In this document: positions 50,874 through 60,020 of the stretch, piece by piece
Position numbering within the stretch: the stretch's first letter is position 1
Layout: every line of letters starts with the position of its first letter
NCBI GenBank assembly: GCA_963782185.1
Contig: CAWAJB010000012.1
Span: 1 to 64,000, forward strand
Origin: RYN-230 sp963782185
GTDB taxonomy: Bacteria > Actinomycetota > Actinomycetes > Streptosporangiales > Streptosporangiaceae
Length of the DNA: 64,000 nucleotides
Reading direction: 5' to 3'
The notes under the pieces: generated by a model
Seen by the model: only the letters and a program-made list of their open reading frames with translations
Told to the model about the DNA's origin: nothing
Database searches by the model: none
Made by a program: the position numbers and the translations under genes

Positions 50874-52181
50874 CTAGGAGCCCAGGACCTGTTCCAGGTA
50901 GGGATTGCCGAACCGGCGGGCCGGGTCGAGTTCGTCCCGCAGTGTGACGAAATCTGCGAACCGGGGATAGCTGCCGCGCAGGTATCCCGCGCCGCGGGTA
51001 TGCATCTTGCCCCAGTGCGGGCGCCCGCCCAGGCCCGTCATCACCGCCTCCACCTCGCGGAAGTACTCCTCGTGCGGTGTGGTGTGGAAGACGTGGATGG
51101 CGATATAGGCGGTGCTCCGGCCGTAAGCGGTGGACAGCCAGACATCATCGCCCGGCGCGACCCGGACCTCGATCGGGAAGCTGATCCGCCAGTCGTGCCG
51201 GGCGAACAGGCCGCGGATCGCGGTGAGCGCCTCGGCCAGGTGCTCGCGGGGGATCGCGTATTCCTGCTCCTTGAACCGCACCCGCCGGGGGCTGGTAAAG
51301 ACCCGGTAGGCGGCGTCCGTGTAGGTGCGCGCGCTGAGCGCCTTCCCGGCGATCCCGTTGATGGCCGGGATGACGGCGGGATAGCGCTGGCCGAGACGGC
51401 AGGTGGCGCCGAAGAGCGTGTTGGAGAGGAACTCGTCGTCAAGCTGATGGCGCCACCGGGACAGTGGCCGGGCCGGGCCGTCAGTGCGGTTGTTCCGCTT
51501 GGTGAGGCAGCCGTCCGTGTGCGGGAACCAGTAGAACTCGAAATGCTCGTTGTCGCTGGTGAGTTCGTCCAGCCGGGCGATGACCTCGGCCCAGGTCATC
51601 GGTTCCTCGCGCGCGGTGAGCAGGAAGGCCGGGACCACCCGCAAGGTCACCGCGGTCAGCACCCCGAGCGCGCCCAGGCCGATCCGGGCCGCCTGGAACA
51701 GGTCAGCCTCGTGGTCCGCGGAGCACGACACGATGCTGCCGTCGGCGAGCACCATCTCCAGCGCGGTCACCTGGGCGGCGATCCCGCCCAGATCCCGGCC
51801 GGTGCCGTGGGTGCCGGTCTGGATCGCCCCGGCGACCGTCTGCTCCTGGATGTCCCCCATGTTCGCCAGGGCCAGTCCGTGGGCGTAAAGGTGCTCGTTG
51901 AGGTCCCGGAGCCGGCAGCCAGCCTCGACCGTGATCTCCCCGGCCGCCGGGTCCACGGTCCGGACGGCGCGCAGCCCGCCCGGGCGCAGCATCACCCCGG
52001 TGGTCACCGCGACGGGGGTAAAGGAGTGACCGGATCCCGTCATCCGCACGCTCAGCCCGTCCAGTGCGGCCAGCGTGATCGCCTCGGCGACCTCCCCGGC
52101 GGAACGCGGCGTGCTCACCCGCGCCGGCGTGGCGGCCTGATTGCCCGCCCAGTTCTGCCAGCGGGGTGCGGCGAGGACCAT
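50874..52181 (-). CDS. FAD-linked aldonolactone/alditol oxidase (arabinono-1,4-lactone oxidase family)
   Basis: A 435-residue flavoenzyme. The FAD-binding domain has RMTGSGHSFTPVA, where His52 is the usual covalent FAD site, and GAIQTGTHGTG. The C-terminal D-arabinono-lactone-oxidase domain has FEFYWFPHTDGCLTKRNN, KMHTRGAGYLRGSYPRFADF and a closing RFGNPYLEQVLGS. It oxidises sugar lactones or alditols with O2 and releases H2O2. Its link to the sugar cluster 5.6 kb away is only suggestive. Confidence 0.9.
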   Translation of the reverse strand: MVLAAPRWQNWAGNQAATPARVSTPRSAGEVAEAITLAALDGLSVRMTGSGHSFTPVAVTTGVMLRPGGLRAVRTVDPAAGEITVEAGCRLRDLNEHLYAHGLALANMGDIQEQTVAGAIQTGTHGTGRDLGGIAAQVTALEMVLADGSIVSCSADHEADLFQAARIGLGALGVLTAVTLRVVPAFLLTAREEPMTWAEVIARLDELTSDNEHFEFYWFPHTDGCLTKRNNRTDGPARPLSRWRHQLDDEFLSNTLFGATCRLGQRYPAVIPAINGIAGKALSARTYTDAAYRVFTSPRRVRFKEQEYAIPREHLAEALTAIRGLFARHDWRISFPIEVRVAPGDDVWLSTAYGRSTAYIAIHVFHTTPHEEYFREVEAVMTGLGGRPHWGKMHTRGAGYLRGSYPRFADFVTLRDELDPARRFGNPYLEQVLGS

Positions 52182-52390
52182 GCCCGGACCTTATCCGAGC
52201 GACGCCCGGCCCGGGCGTGCAGCAGTCCCCGGTAACGGCGGGGAGCCAGGGGCAGCAGGGACCTGGGAGCCAGACCAGAAGCCCCATAAGTTATCTCTTA
52301 CCGCAAAGCCGCAGTCGCGTACCTTTTTCCGGCTCCGGGGGTGGCCGGTCTTCAGCTGGCCCGGGAGCGGCTTATAGGGTTGTGGACGTA

Positions 52391-53527
52391 ATGAGACGCC
52401 TGCCACGGTGCACAGCGCCGTCAACTGCCAGAAGGCCCGCGAGGCGGGCTCTGGCGTCCAGCGGGGCGGTCGTTCTCCTGCTGGCGGGCTCCACGGCTAT
52501 GCGTCCCGCGCCCCCGGGGGCCGACCCGGCCGTCACGGCGTCCCCCACCTCGTCCGCCCCGGCCAGTGCGACCAGCAGCTTCCACAAGATCATTTCGCCG
52601 GACCTGCTTGTGATCGAGCCGTCGGGCCTGTCCGCCCGGCAGCTGGCGAAGCTGTCCGCCACGGCCGGGGTCCGCCAGGTGATCACCGCGGACGGCGCCG
52701 CGATCAAGCTCAACGGGCACCGGGTCAACGTCCTCGGCGTGAACCCGGGCCAGTTCCGGTCCTGGACCCCGCTCGCCACCGCGACGGATCAGCGCCTGTG
52801 GGCGGCGCTCGGCCGGGGCCGCTTCGTGACCTCGGACACGCTCGCCGGCCGGCGCAAACTGCACCTGGGCACGAAGTACATGATCAGCGGGGCCCGGCAG
52901 GAGCAGCTGGCCTTCGGCGGATCGGCGCCCCTGGGCATCTCCGATATCGACGCCCTGGTCAGCAACCGGGCCTCAGCACAGCTCGGCCTGGTGCCGCGGG
53001 TACTGGCCCTGGTCAGCGCGCCGCGGGTCAGCATGGCCCGGCTGATGAAGGCGGTCCGCGCCATCACGGGCCAGTCCGCCGGCCTGGCCAGCCTGCGGCC
53101 CGCGCAGCAGCGGCTCCCGGTGGACCCGTCGGCGGGCGGCGCGCATCCCGCCAACTACCTGCAGCTGTTCCGGGCGTCGGCCGCCCGCTACTGCCCCGGC
53201 CTGTCCTGGACGGTGCTGGCCGCTATCGGGCAGATCGAGAGCGGTGACGGCAGGAATATGGGGCCGTCCAGCGCCGGGGCGCTCGGCCCTATGCAGTTCC
53301 TGCCCTCGACCTGGCGGGAATGGGGGATCACGGCGTTCGGTCAGAGCGGGCCGCCGGACATCATGAACGCACTGGACGCGGTTCCCGCGGCTGCCCGGCT
53401 GCTGTGCGCGGCGGGGGCGGGATCAGCCGGCGGGCTGCGCGGAGCGGTGTTCGCCTACAACCACGCCACCTGGTACGTCAACGAGGTGCTGGCGCTGGCC
53501 CAGGAGTACGCCCGCGACTACGGCTGA
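52391..53527 (+). CDS. Exported lytic transglycosylase with N-terminal extracytoplasmic domain
   Basis: About 378 residues from ATG 52391. A signal or anchor helix (LASSGAVVLLLAGSTA) follows a basic N-terminus. Residues about 70-225 form a domain resembling the periplasmic part of MacB/FtsX permeases (ATAGVRQVITADG, VLGVNPGQF, GLVPRVLALV). The C-terminal SLT domain has AAIGQIESGDGRN with Glu283 as the likely catalytic acid, then GALGPMQFLPSTWREWG. It should cleave peptidoglycan glycan strands outside the membrane. A TAGGGT box lies ten bases before the ATG. Confidence 0.85.
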   Translation: MRRLPRCTAPSTARRPARRALASSGAVVLLLAGSTAMRPAPPGADPAVTASPTSSAPASATSSFHKIISPDLLVIEPSGLSARQLAKLSATAGVRQVITADGAAIKLNGHRVNVLGVNPGQFRSWTPLATATDQRLWAALGRGRFVTSDTLAGRRKLHLGTKYMISGARQEQLAFGGSAPLGISDIDALVSNRASAQLGLVPRVLALVSAPRVSMARLMKAVRAITGQSAGLASLRPAQQRLPVDPSAGGAHPANYLQLFRASAARYCPGLSWTVLAAIGQIESGDGRNMGPSSAGALGPMQFLPSTWREWGITAFGQSGPPDIMNALDAVPAAARLLCAAGAGSAGGLRGAVFAYNHATWYVNEVLALAQEYARDYG

Positions 53528-53746
53528 CCCGGGCGCCCGGGGCCACTCGGGGCTGGGGACCGCCCCCCAGGGCCCAGGGCTGGGACCGCCGCTCAGGGCT
53601 GGTGAGCGCCGCCCAGGGCTGGGGACCGCCTCTCAGGGCGGGTGAGCGGGGCCGTCCGCGGCCGACGGCGCTGTCCGTGCCGCCGCCCAGCGTCACCCTG
53701 CCATTCATGGGGACTGGCTGGAGGCGGGGACTGGTTGGATAGAGAC

Positions 53747-54916
53747 ATGGCGGATTACGACGCGTTCCTGCTGGTGTCCTTCGGCGGCCCTGAGGGCCCG
53801 GCCGATGTGATGCCGTTCCTGCAGAACGTGACCCGGGGCCGCGGCATCCCCCCCGAGCGGCTGGAAGCGGTGGCCGAGCACTACGACGCGGTGGGCGGGG
53901 TCAGCCCCATCAACCAGCAGTGCCGGGATCTGATCACCGCGATCGGCAAGGATTTCGCCGCTGCCGGGGTGGACCTGCCGATTTACTGGGGGAACCGGAA
54001 CTGGGACCCCTACCTGACGGGGACCGTCGCCGAGATGGCGGCCGCCGGGGTCCGCCGGGCGCTGGCCTTCGTCACCTCGGCCTACGGGTCCTATTCCAGC
54101 TGCCGGCAGTACCTGGACGACATCGAGCGGGCTCGGGCCGGGGCTGGCCCGGACGCTCCCCAGATCGACAAGATCCGGCACTTCTTCAGCCATCCCGGTT
54201 TCATCGAGCCGTTCGCGGACGCGACGCGGCGGGCCATCGGGTCGCTGCCGCCCGGGGCCCGCCAGGGCGTCCCCCTCGTGTTCACCGCGCACAGCGTCCC
54301 GGAAGCCATGGCCGCGGCCAGCGGGCCCCCGCCCGGTGGCCGTTACCCGGCGCAGCTGGCCGAGGCGGCCAGGCTCATCGCGGAGCGCGTCAACGGGGTG
54401 GCGGACCCGGCTCGGAAGACCCCGGCCGCAGAGGCCCCGGCAGGAGTGGCCCCGACAGGAGAGGCCCCGGCAGGAGAGGCCTCAGCAGGAAAGGCCTCAG
54501 CAGGAAAGGCCCCGGGCGGGCATCCCTGGCGGCTGGTCTACCAGAGCCGCAGCGGGGCGCCCTCGCAGCCCTGGCTCGGCCCTGACGTGCGTGACTACCT
54601 GGAGGAACTGGCCCGGGACGGGGCGCCGGGCGCGGTCCTGGTCCCGGTCGGCTTCATCTCCGACCACATGGAGGTCGTGCACGACCTGGACGTCGAGGCG
54701 GCCGGGGTCGCCCGGCGGCTCGGGCTGCCCCTGGCCCGGGCGGCCACCCCCGGTACCGACCCGCGCTTCGTGTCGATGATCACCGCCCTGGTCAGCGAAC
54801 GGCGCGGCAGCCAGCTTGCCCCGGCCGCGCTGGGCTCCCCGGGCTGTGGCTCGGCCGACTGCTGCCGCCCGGCTGCCCCGGGCGGCCGGCCCGGCCCCGC
54901 GGCGGCGGCCTCATGA
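53747..54916 (+). CDS. cpfC: Coproporphyrin ferrochelatase with repeat insertion
   Basis: About 389 residues from ATG 53747 (MADYDAFLLVSFGGPEGP). Ferrochelatase features are SPINQQCRDL, FVTSAYGSYSSC, FTAHSVPEAM, VPVGFISDHMEV and a Cys-rich tail GCGSADCC, which in actinobacterial enzymes helps hold a [2Fe-2S] cluster. In Gram-positive organisms this enzyme inserts iron into coproporphyrin III. An Ala/Gly/Glu/Pro repeat (six 15-bp units) interrupts the domain at about residues 226-255. The inositol monophosphatase-like gene follows after 49 bp. Confidence 0.93.
   Translation: MADYDAFLLVSFGGPEGPADVMPFLQNVTRGRGIPPERLEAVAEHYDAVGGVSPINQQCRDLITAIGKDFAAAGVDLPIYWGNRNWDPYLTGTVAEMAAAGVRRALAFVTSAYGSYSSCRQYLDDIERARAGAGPDAPQIDKIRHFFSHPGFIEPFADATRRAIGSLPPGARQGVPLVFTAHSVPEAMAAASGPPPGGRYPAQLAEAARLIAERVNGVADPARKTPAAEAPAGVAPTGEAPAGEASAGKASAGKAPGGHPWRLVYQSRSGAPSQPWLGPDVRDYLEELARDGAPGAVLVPVGFISDHMEVVHDLDVEAAGVARRLGLPLARAATPGTDPRFVSMITALVSERRGSQLAPAALGSPGCGSADCCRPAAPGGRPGPAAAAS
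54421..54510. repeat. 15-bp minisatellite in the ferrochelatase gene
   Basis: Six in-frame units such as cccggcaggagaggc and ctcagcaggaaaggc, encoding a PAGEA-like repeat between two conserved strands. Confidence 0.9.
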
Positions 54917-54969
54917 GGGGGCCTCATGAGGGGCCTCATGAGGGGGGCGTCATGAGGGGGCCGTCATGA
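54913..54969 (+). repeat. TCATGA start/stop repeats between ferrochelatase and IMPase-like genes
   Basis: Five TCATGA palindromes spaced 12-15 bases apart by G-rich linkers. The first contains the ferrochelatase TGA and the last contains the ATG of the next gene. Each carries ATG and TGA together. They could tune re-initiation of ribosomes. Confidence 0.85.
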
Positions 54970-55829
54970 ACGGCGCCGAGGCCGGCCTGCCGGACCCGGA
55001 GGCCTTGCTCACGCTGGCCCGGTCGGCCGCCCATGCGGCGGCCGGGATGCTGGCCGCCCGCCGCCCGGCCGGCCCTCAGGGCCGCCCGGAGGTGGCCAGC
55101 ACCAAGTCCAGCCCCACCGACGTGGTCACCGAGATGGACCGCGCGGCCGAGGTGATGATCGCGGAGCGGATCCGGGCGGAACGCCCTGGCGACGCCATCC
55201 TCGGCGAGGAGGGGGGCGAATCCGGCCACGGCCGGGTCCGCTGGATCGTCGATCCGCTGGACGGAACCGTCAACTACCTGTACGGGCTGCCGGACTGGGC
55301 GGTGAGCATCGCCGCTGAGGTGGACGGCGCGGTCGTCGCCGGGGTAGTGGCGGTCCCGAGGCACCGTGAGGTATTCACCGCGGTGGCCGGCCAGGGCAGC
55401 TGGCTGCATTCCGGCGAGGGTCCGGCCGTCCCCTTGCGGTGCAACGACGGGGTTCCGCTCCGCCAGGCGCTGGTTTCCACCGGCTTCGGGTATGCGCGGG
55501 CCCGGCGGGTGGTGCAGGGAGAGGTTGTGGCGGTCGTGCTGCCGCAGGTCCGCGACATCCGCCGGGCCGGCTCCTGTGCGGTGGATCTCTGCTCGGTCGC
55601 CACCGGCCGGGTCGACGCCTACTACGAGCGGGGCGTCAACTACTGGGACTGGGCCGCGGGAGGCCTGATCGCGGCCGAGGCGGGCGCCCGGATAGGCGGG
55701 CTGGACGGCCGGCCGCCCAGCCCGGACATGACCATCGCGGCCGGGCCAGGCCTGTTCCGGGAGCTGCACGACCTGCTGCGCACCCTCGATCCGGAGCGGG
55801 ACGCCGAGGAGGCCGGCGCCGCAGACTGA
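54966..55829 (+). CDS. Inositol monophosphatase family phosphatase
   Basis: A 287-residue Mg-dependent phosphatase. Glu81/Glu82 in GEEGGE, WIVDPLDGTVNYLYG (Asp96 and Asp99) and the C-terminal WDWAAGGLIAAEAG give the complete two-metal site. Family members hydrolyse inositol phosphate, histidinol phosphate or fructose bisphosphate. With no pathway genes beside it, the substrate is unknown. It starts at the last of five TCATGA repeats. Confidence 0.92.
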   Translation: MNGAEAGLPDPEALLTLARSAAHAAAGMLAARRPAGPQGRPEVASTKSSPTDVVTEMDRAAEVMIAERIRAERPGDAILGEEGGESGHGRVRWIVDPLDGTVNYLYGLPDWAVSIAAEVDGAVVAGVVAVPRHREVFTAVAGQGSWLHSGEGPAVPLRCNDGVPLRQALVSTGFGYARARRVVQGEVVAVVLPQVRDIRRAGSCAVDLCSVATGRVDAYYERGVNYWDWAAGGLIAAEAGARIGGLDGRPPSPDMTIAAGPGLFRELHDLLRTLDPERDAEEAGAAD

Positions 55830-55842
55830 CGGGCGGGCCGGC

Positions 55843-57140
55843 TCAGGGGCCGGTCTTGGTGAGTACCCCGGCCGGGCTCGGTGCATCGCTGCGGCGGAAC
55901 TTGAACGCCAGCAACGTGGTGCTCTGCGGGCTGAGCACCACCACCCCGCTGTCGCAGCTCTGCTGGCCCTTCGTGATGCCCTGATCCAGGGTGAACGTGC
56001 CGGCCAGCACCGAGACCAGCTTGAGGCGGCCCGAGCAGCCGAGCTGCGGGTAGGAGATGGTCCCGGCCGGGCGGCCCTGGGCCAGGCTGATCCGGACGGT
56101 CACCGCGAGCGCCGGGTCGGTCTGCCGGACGGTGCCGGTCCAGGTGCCCGCCAGGGCGGCGGGGATCTTCGGGGTCGCCCGGGGCGCCGCGGACGACGTG
56201 TGCGCCGATGCGGTGGTGCGATCCGACGCGACCGGGCGGGCCGTGGTCGGCAGGCCCTTGTGATGCGTGGCGATCAGTATGGCGGCCACCACGATGATCG
56301 CGACGCAGGCCACGCAGCCCGCGGCCCAGGCAACGCGGCGGGACGGGGATACGGGCAGCATCTCGGCCGGGCCGGCGGAGTCCGCGGCGACCAGGCCGCG
56401 TCCCGCGGCCCTGGCCCGCCGGGTACCCTCGGCGAGGAGCCCGGCCGCCGGATCGCCCCGGCCGAGCAGCGCGGTGACCAGGCTCCGGGCCGGGGCCGGC
56501 TGGCCGGATCCGGTGACAGGCAGGCGGATACCGTGCTGCGCAGCGGCTCGGGCAGGCTGGCGACCTCGGGGCGTCCCGCAGCGAACAGGATGGTCTGGGC
56601 CCAGGCGAGCAGGTCCGCCGAGGGGGTCGCGGGACCGTACGGCGGCGTGGTGGCGAAGTGGACGACCCGCGGGCCTTCCGCGCCGAGCACCACATGATCA
56701 GGCCCGAAATCCCCGTGGACCAGGCCGGCCTGGTGGATCGAGGTGAGCCCGGTGGCCGTGCCGATGGCCAGCGCAGCCAGCACCGGGCCCTCCAGCGGCC
56801 CTTCGGCCGCGACGGTCTCGGCCAGGGACGGGCCTTCGATGAACTCACTGACCAGGAAGGGCTGATCGCTGTCGAACCCGGCGTCCAGGATCCGGGCGGC
56901 ACAGAACGGCGCAACTCGCCGGGCCGCCGTGGCCTCGGCGGTGAAACGGTCCCGGGACGCCGAGTCGGGGGCCGCCGTCCGGCCGAGCAGGGTCACCGCG
57001 ACCTGGGTCCCGTCCGGAAGGCGGGACAGGAAGATCCCGGCCGAGTTCGGGTCATCCCGGCTGTCCGCTATCCGGCCGGACAGCCGGTAACGGCCGACCC
57101 GCCGGAGATCATCGGGCCGCAGAGACGTGACGAGGGGCAT
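55843..57140 (-). CDS. Pseudokinase-type membrane protein, apparent frameshift
   Basis: The N-terminal part (RYRLSGRI..., GTATGLTSIHQAGLVHGDFGPDHVVLG) has a Ser/Thr-kinase fold, but the ATP-lysine position is Thr50, the HRD-loop Asn is His149 and DFG reads HFA (161-163). It should not phosphorylate. After residue ~217 the frame changes, one base apparently missing near 56490. The continuing frame has a transmembrane helix (WAAGCVACVAIIVVAAILIA) and an extracytoplasmic beta-rich domain (TWTGTVRQTDPALAVTV...). It may sense an external ligand or serve as a scaffold. The end overlaps no other gene. Confidence 0.7.
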
Positions 57141-57455
57141 GCGGCGGCTCCGCTGATCCTGCGGGGTGGGAATCAGTTTCGTACGATACGCACTCTTCCG
57201 TGCTTGGCGTGTGCGGATCGGGGGAAGTTACCGTCGCAAGCACGTGTTGGGAGCTTTGGGCCCGGCCCGGTCACCGCGGATCGGGGTCCTAGGTCGGTGA
57301 AGACACGGACACGACGCGCTATAGCCCGTACCCTCCGTGTGCGCGGCAGGCGGACGTGACAGAATTCCCCGCCGGAATCGGGCACAAATCACGGCCTGCC
57401 GAGCGTTACAGACGCGCGACGAGGCGCATAACGAAGGAGGGGGTGGAGTACCCAG
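57141..57455. other. Divergent intergenic region of the pseudokinase and DUF4193 genes
   Basis: 315 bp between divergent genes. The last 25 bases hold AAGGAGG, the ribosome-binding site of the DUF4193 gene. No further motif was recognised. Confidence 0.4.
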
Positions 57456-57755
57456 ATGGCAACTGACTACGACAGCCCGCGTAAGACAGACGACGAGCTC
57501 ACTGAAGACAGCCTGCAGGAGCTGCAGGCACGCCGGATGGACAAGTCTTCCAGCACGATCGACATCGACCCAGATGATGTCGCGGAGTCGCTGGAACTGC
57601 CCGGAGCGGATCTGTCCAACGAGGAACTGTCGTTCCGAGTCATTCCGCGGCAGGCGGACGAGTTCACCTGCTCGCGGTGCTTCCTGGTGCATCACCGGAG
57701 TCAGCTGGCCGAGGACCGAAACGGCCAGCCGGTCTGCCGTGAGTGCGCGGCCTGA
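57456..57755 (+). CDS. DUF4193 small zinc-ribbon protein
   Basis: A 99-residue protein of the actinobacterial DUF4193 family. The acidic N-terminus has ELQARRMDKSSSTIDIDPDD and a C-terminal zinc ribbon with cysteines at 72, 75, 94 and 97 (TCSRC, VCREC). Its function is unknown. The zinc knuckle and small size suggest a regulator that binds RNA polymerase or a nucleic acid. It has a strong AAGGAGG site before the ATG and is monocistronic, followed by two hairpins. Confidence 0.9.
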   Translation: MATDYDSPRKTDDELTEDSLQELQARRMDKSSSTIDIDPDDVAESLELPGADLSNEELSFRVIPRQADEFTCSRCFLVHHRSQLAEDRNGQPVCRECAA

Positions 57756-57796
57756 GGATTTCAGGCCGCCCACTCAGGCGGGCTCCATGAGCCCGC
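57747..57796 (+). terminator. Paired hairpins after the DUF4193 gene
   Basis: First stem gcggcctga / tcaggccgc (57747-57755 with 57761-57769) includes the stop codon. Second stem gcgggctc / gagcccgc (57778-57785 with 57789-57796) has a three-base loop. Together they look like a terminator pair. Confidence 0.7.
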
Positions 57797-57814
57797 ATGG
57801 CACGAGCAAGCGTA

Positions 57815-57912
57815 GTGAGCAGGGTGCAGTGAGCAGGGTGCAGTGAGCAGGGTGCAGTGAGCAGGGTGCAGTGAGCAGGGTGCAGTGAGCAGGGTGCAGT
57901 GAGCAGGGGTGC
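57815..57912. repeat. 14-bp minisatellite
   Basis: Six perfect copies of gtgagcagggtgca and a seventh with one extra G, in the 486-bp gap after DUF4193. The rest of the gap to 58241 holds a 34-bp tandem duplication (58161-58228) and no gene. Confidence 0.95.
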
Positions 57913-58160
57913 AGCCATCACGGGGGTAGCAAGCACGGGGCGGCAAGCAGGACGTGGAAGGCAAGGCATGGAGGCGGGGGGTTGGCAGCGGCCGCGACAC
58001 GGCCCTTGGCTGGCTGATCACGGCACAGCCCGGGCTCCGCTGGCGCAGGGGCCATAATTCTGTACTCCCGGGACGGCCGGCTGCCGCTGCTGGGTCACGC
58101 GGCCACGGCCAGCGCGATCCGCGGCATCTGGACATGGGGCCTGAGTAACGCGACCCTGCC

Positions 58161-58228
58161 CGGCCCCCCTCGGGAAACAGCCATACCCGGACACCGGCCC
58201 CCCTCGGGAAACCGGCCATACCGGGACA
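58161..58228. repeat. 34-bp tandem duplication before the amidohydrolase gene
   Basis: Two adjacent copies starting at 58161 and 58195 of cggcccccctcgggaaac plus flanking sequence, differing at three or four positions. A TAGGAT box at 58229-58234, seven bases before the ATG at 58242, may be a leaderless promoter. Confidence 0.75.
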
Positions 58229-58241
58229 TAGGATTCCGCGC

Positions 58242-59981
58242 ATGGCAGCAGACCTGATCTTCACCGGCGGGCGGATCTACACCGTGCTTCCCGACGGGCG
58301 CCGGATGGTGCCGGCCACGGCCGGCGGCGAGGCGGCCAGCACTGAGGACACCAGCAGCGGGGCCGGCGTCGGGATCGCGGACGGGCCGCCCGCAACCGCG
58401 GTGGCGGTGCAGGGGGCACGGATCGTCGCGGTCGGCACCGACGACGAGATCCGCGACCTGGCGGGCGGTCAGGCGGAGACCGTCCACCTGGGCGGCCGGG
58501 CCCTGCTGCCCGGCTTCCAGGACGCCCACGTGCACCCGGCCTTCGCCGGGATCACCATGCTGCGCTGCGACATGGACGGCGCGGAGGACCTGGCCGGGGC
58601 CCTGGACCGGATCAGGGCCTACGCCGCGGCCCAGCCGGACCGGGAGTGGGTCGACGGCAGCGGCTGGCGGATGGAGTGGTTTCCCGGCGGCACCCCGTCC
58701 CGGGAGCTGCTGGACAGCGTGGTCGCGGACCGGCCGGCTTACCTGACCAACCGGGACGGGCACGGCGCCTGGGTCAACTCCCGGGCGCTGGAGCTGGCCG
58801 GGCTGACCGCGGCCACGCCGGACCCCGGGGACGGGCGGATCGAGCGCCGCGGCGACGGTGAGCCGCAGGGCACCCTGCACGAGGGGGCGGCGCTGCTGGT
58901 GGGCCGCCTGGTGCCCGCCCCCAGCTTCACCGAGCAGGTCCGCGGGCTGCTGCTGGCCCAGCAGCACCTGCACTCGCTGGGCATCACCGCCTGGCAGGAC
59001 GCGATCGTGGGGGAGTACCTCGGCCTTCCCGACCCGCTGCCGGCCTACCTGGCCGCGGGCCAGGACGGCACGCTCACCGCCCGGGTGGCCGGCGCCTTGT
59101 GGTGGGACCGGGCCCGGGGCGGCGACCAGCTCGATGACCTGCTCGACCGGCGGCAGGCGGGCCAGGCGGGCCGGTTCCGTGCGGGCATGGTCAAGATCAT
59201 GCAGGACGGGGTCGCAGAGAACTTCACGGCCGGGATGATCGACCCCTACCTCGACGCCTGCGGCTGCCAGACCGGCAACCGCGGGCTGTCCTACGTGGAT
59301 CCCGCGGACCTGGCCGAGCAGGTGACCCGGCTGGACGCGGCAGGCTTCGGGGTGCACGTGCACGCCATCGGGGACCGGGCGGTGCGCGAGGCGCTGGACG
59401 GGTTCGAGGCGGCCAGGGCGGCCAACGTCGTCAGCCGGGGCCGGCACCACATCGCCCACCTCCAGGTGCTGCACCCCGACGACATCCCGCGCTTCGCGCA
59501 ATTCGGCGTGACCGCGAACATGCAGGCGCTGTGGGCCGCGCACGAGCCGCAGATGGACGACCTGACGATCCCGTTCCTCGGGCCGGAGCGGGCCGCCCGG
59601 CAGTACCCGTTCGGCGCCCTGCTGCGGGCTGGTGCCCGGCTGGCGGCGGGCAGCGACTGGCCGGTGAGCAGCGCCAACCCGCTGGAGGGGATCCACGTCG
59701 CGGTGAACCGGACCCTCCCCGCCGGGGCCGGGGAGCCGGAAGGAGAACCGCTGCTGCCCGGCCAGGCGCTCACGCTGGCGGAGGCCATGGCCGCCTACAC
59801 CGCCGGGTCGGCATATGTGAACCAGCTCGACGAGACCGGCGCGATCGGGCCCGGGTACCTGGCCGACCTGGTGATCCTGGACCGCGATCCGTTCGCCGGG
59901 CCCCCGGAGGAGATCGCCGCGGCCACGGTCGCGCTCACCTACGTCGAGGGGGAGCGGGTGTACGCGGCACCGACTGCGTAA
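58242..59981 (+). CDS. Amidohydrolase (YtcJ-like, PF07969)
   Basis: A 579-residue metal-dependent hydrolase. GFQDAHVHPAFAG holds the first two His ligands (near residue 100), and HVHAIGDRAV, HHIAHLQVLHPDD and AAGSDWPVSSANPLEG supply the later ligands and the catalytic Asp. The beta-sandwich part is split, with a ~50-residue Ala/Gly/Ser-rich insert at about residues 17-47. Substrates in this group are N-acyl or N-substituted amides and are not predictable here. It starts after a possible leaderless promoter and is followed by an aldo/keto reductase gene 39 bp later. Confidence 0.9.
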   Translation: MAADLIFTGGRIYTVLPDGRRMVPATAGGEAASTEDTSSGAGVGIADGPPATAVAVQGARIVAVGTDDEIRDLAGGQAETVHLGGRALLPGFQDAHVHPAFAGITMLRCDMDGAEDLAGALDRIRAYAAAQPDREWVDGSGWRMEWFPGGTPSRELLDSVVADRPAYLTNRDGHGAWVNSRALELAGLTAATPDPGDGRIERRGDGEPQGTLHEGAALLVGRLVPAPSFTEQVRGLLLAQQHLHSLGITAWQDAIVGEYLGLPDPLPAYLAAGQDGTLTARVAGALWWDRARGGDQLDDLLDRRQAGQAGRFRAGMVKIMQDGVAENFTAGMIDPYLDACGCQTGNRGLSYVDPADLAEQVTRLDAAGFGVHVHAIGDRAVREALDGFEAARAANVVSRGRHHIAHLQVLHPDDIPRFAQFGVTANMQALWAAHEPQMDDLTIPFLGPERAARQYPFGALLRAGARLAAGSDWPVSSANPLEGIHVAVNRTLPAGAGEPEGEPLLPGQALTLAEAMAAYTAGSAYVNQLDETGAIGPGYLADLVILDRDPFAGPPEEIAAATVALTYVEGERVYAAPTA

Positions 59982-60020
59982 CGTGGCCTCGCGGACGCCG
60001 AGCCAGGAGGAGCAGGGGCA

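Noticed and set aside
57815..57912. Possible CRISPR array
   Set aside because: The 14-bp units are contiguous without unique spacers, so this is a minisatellite.
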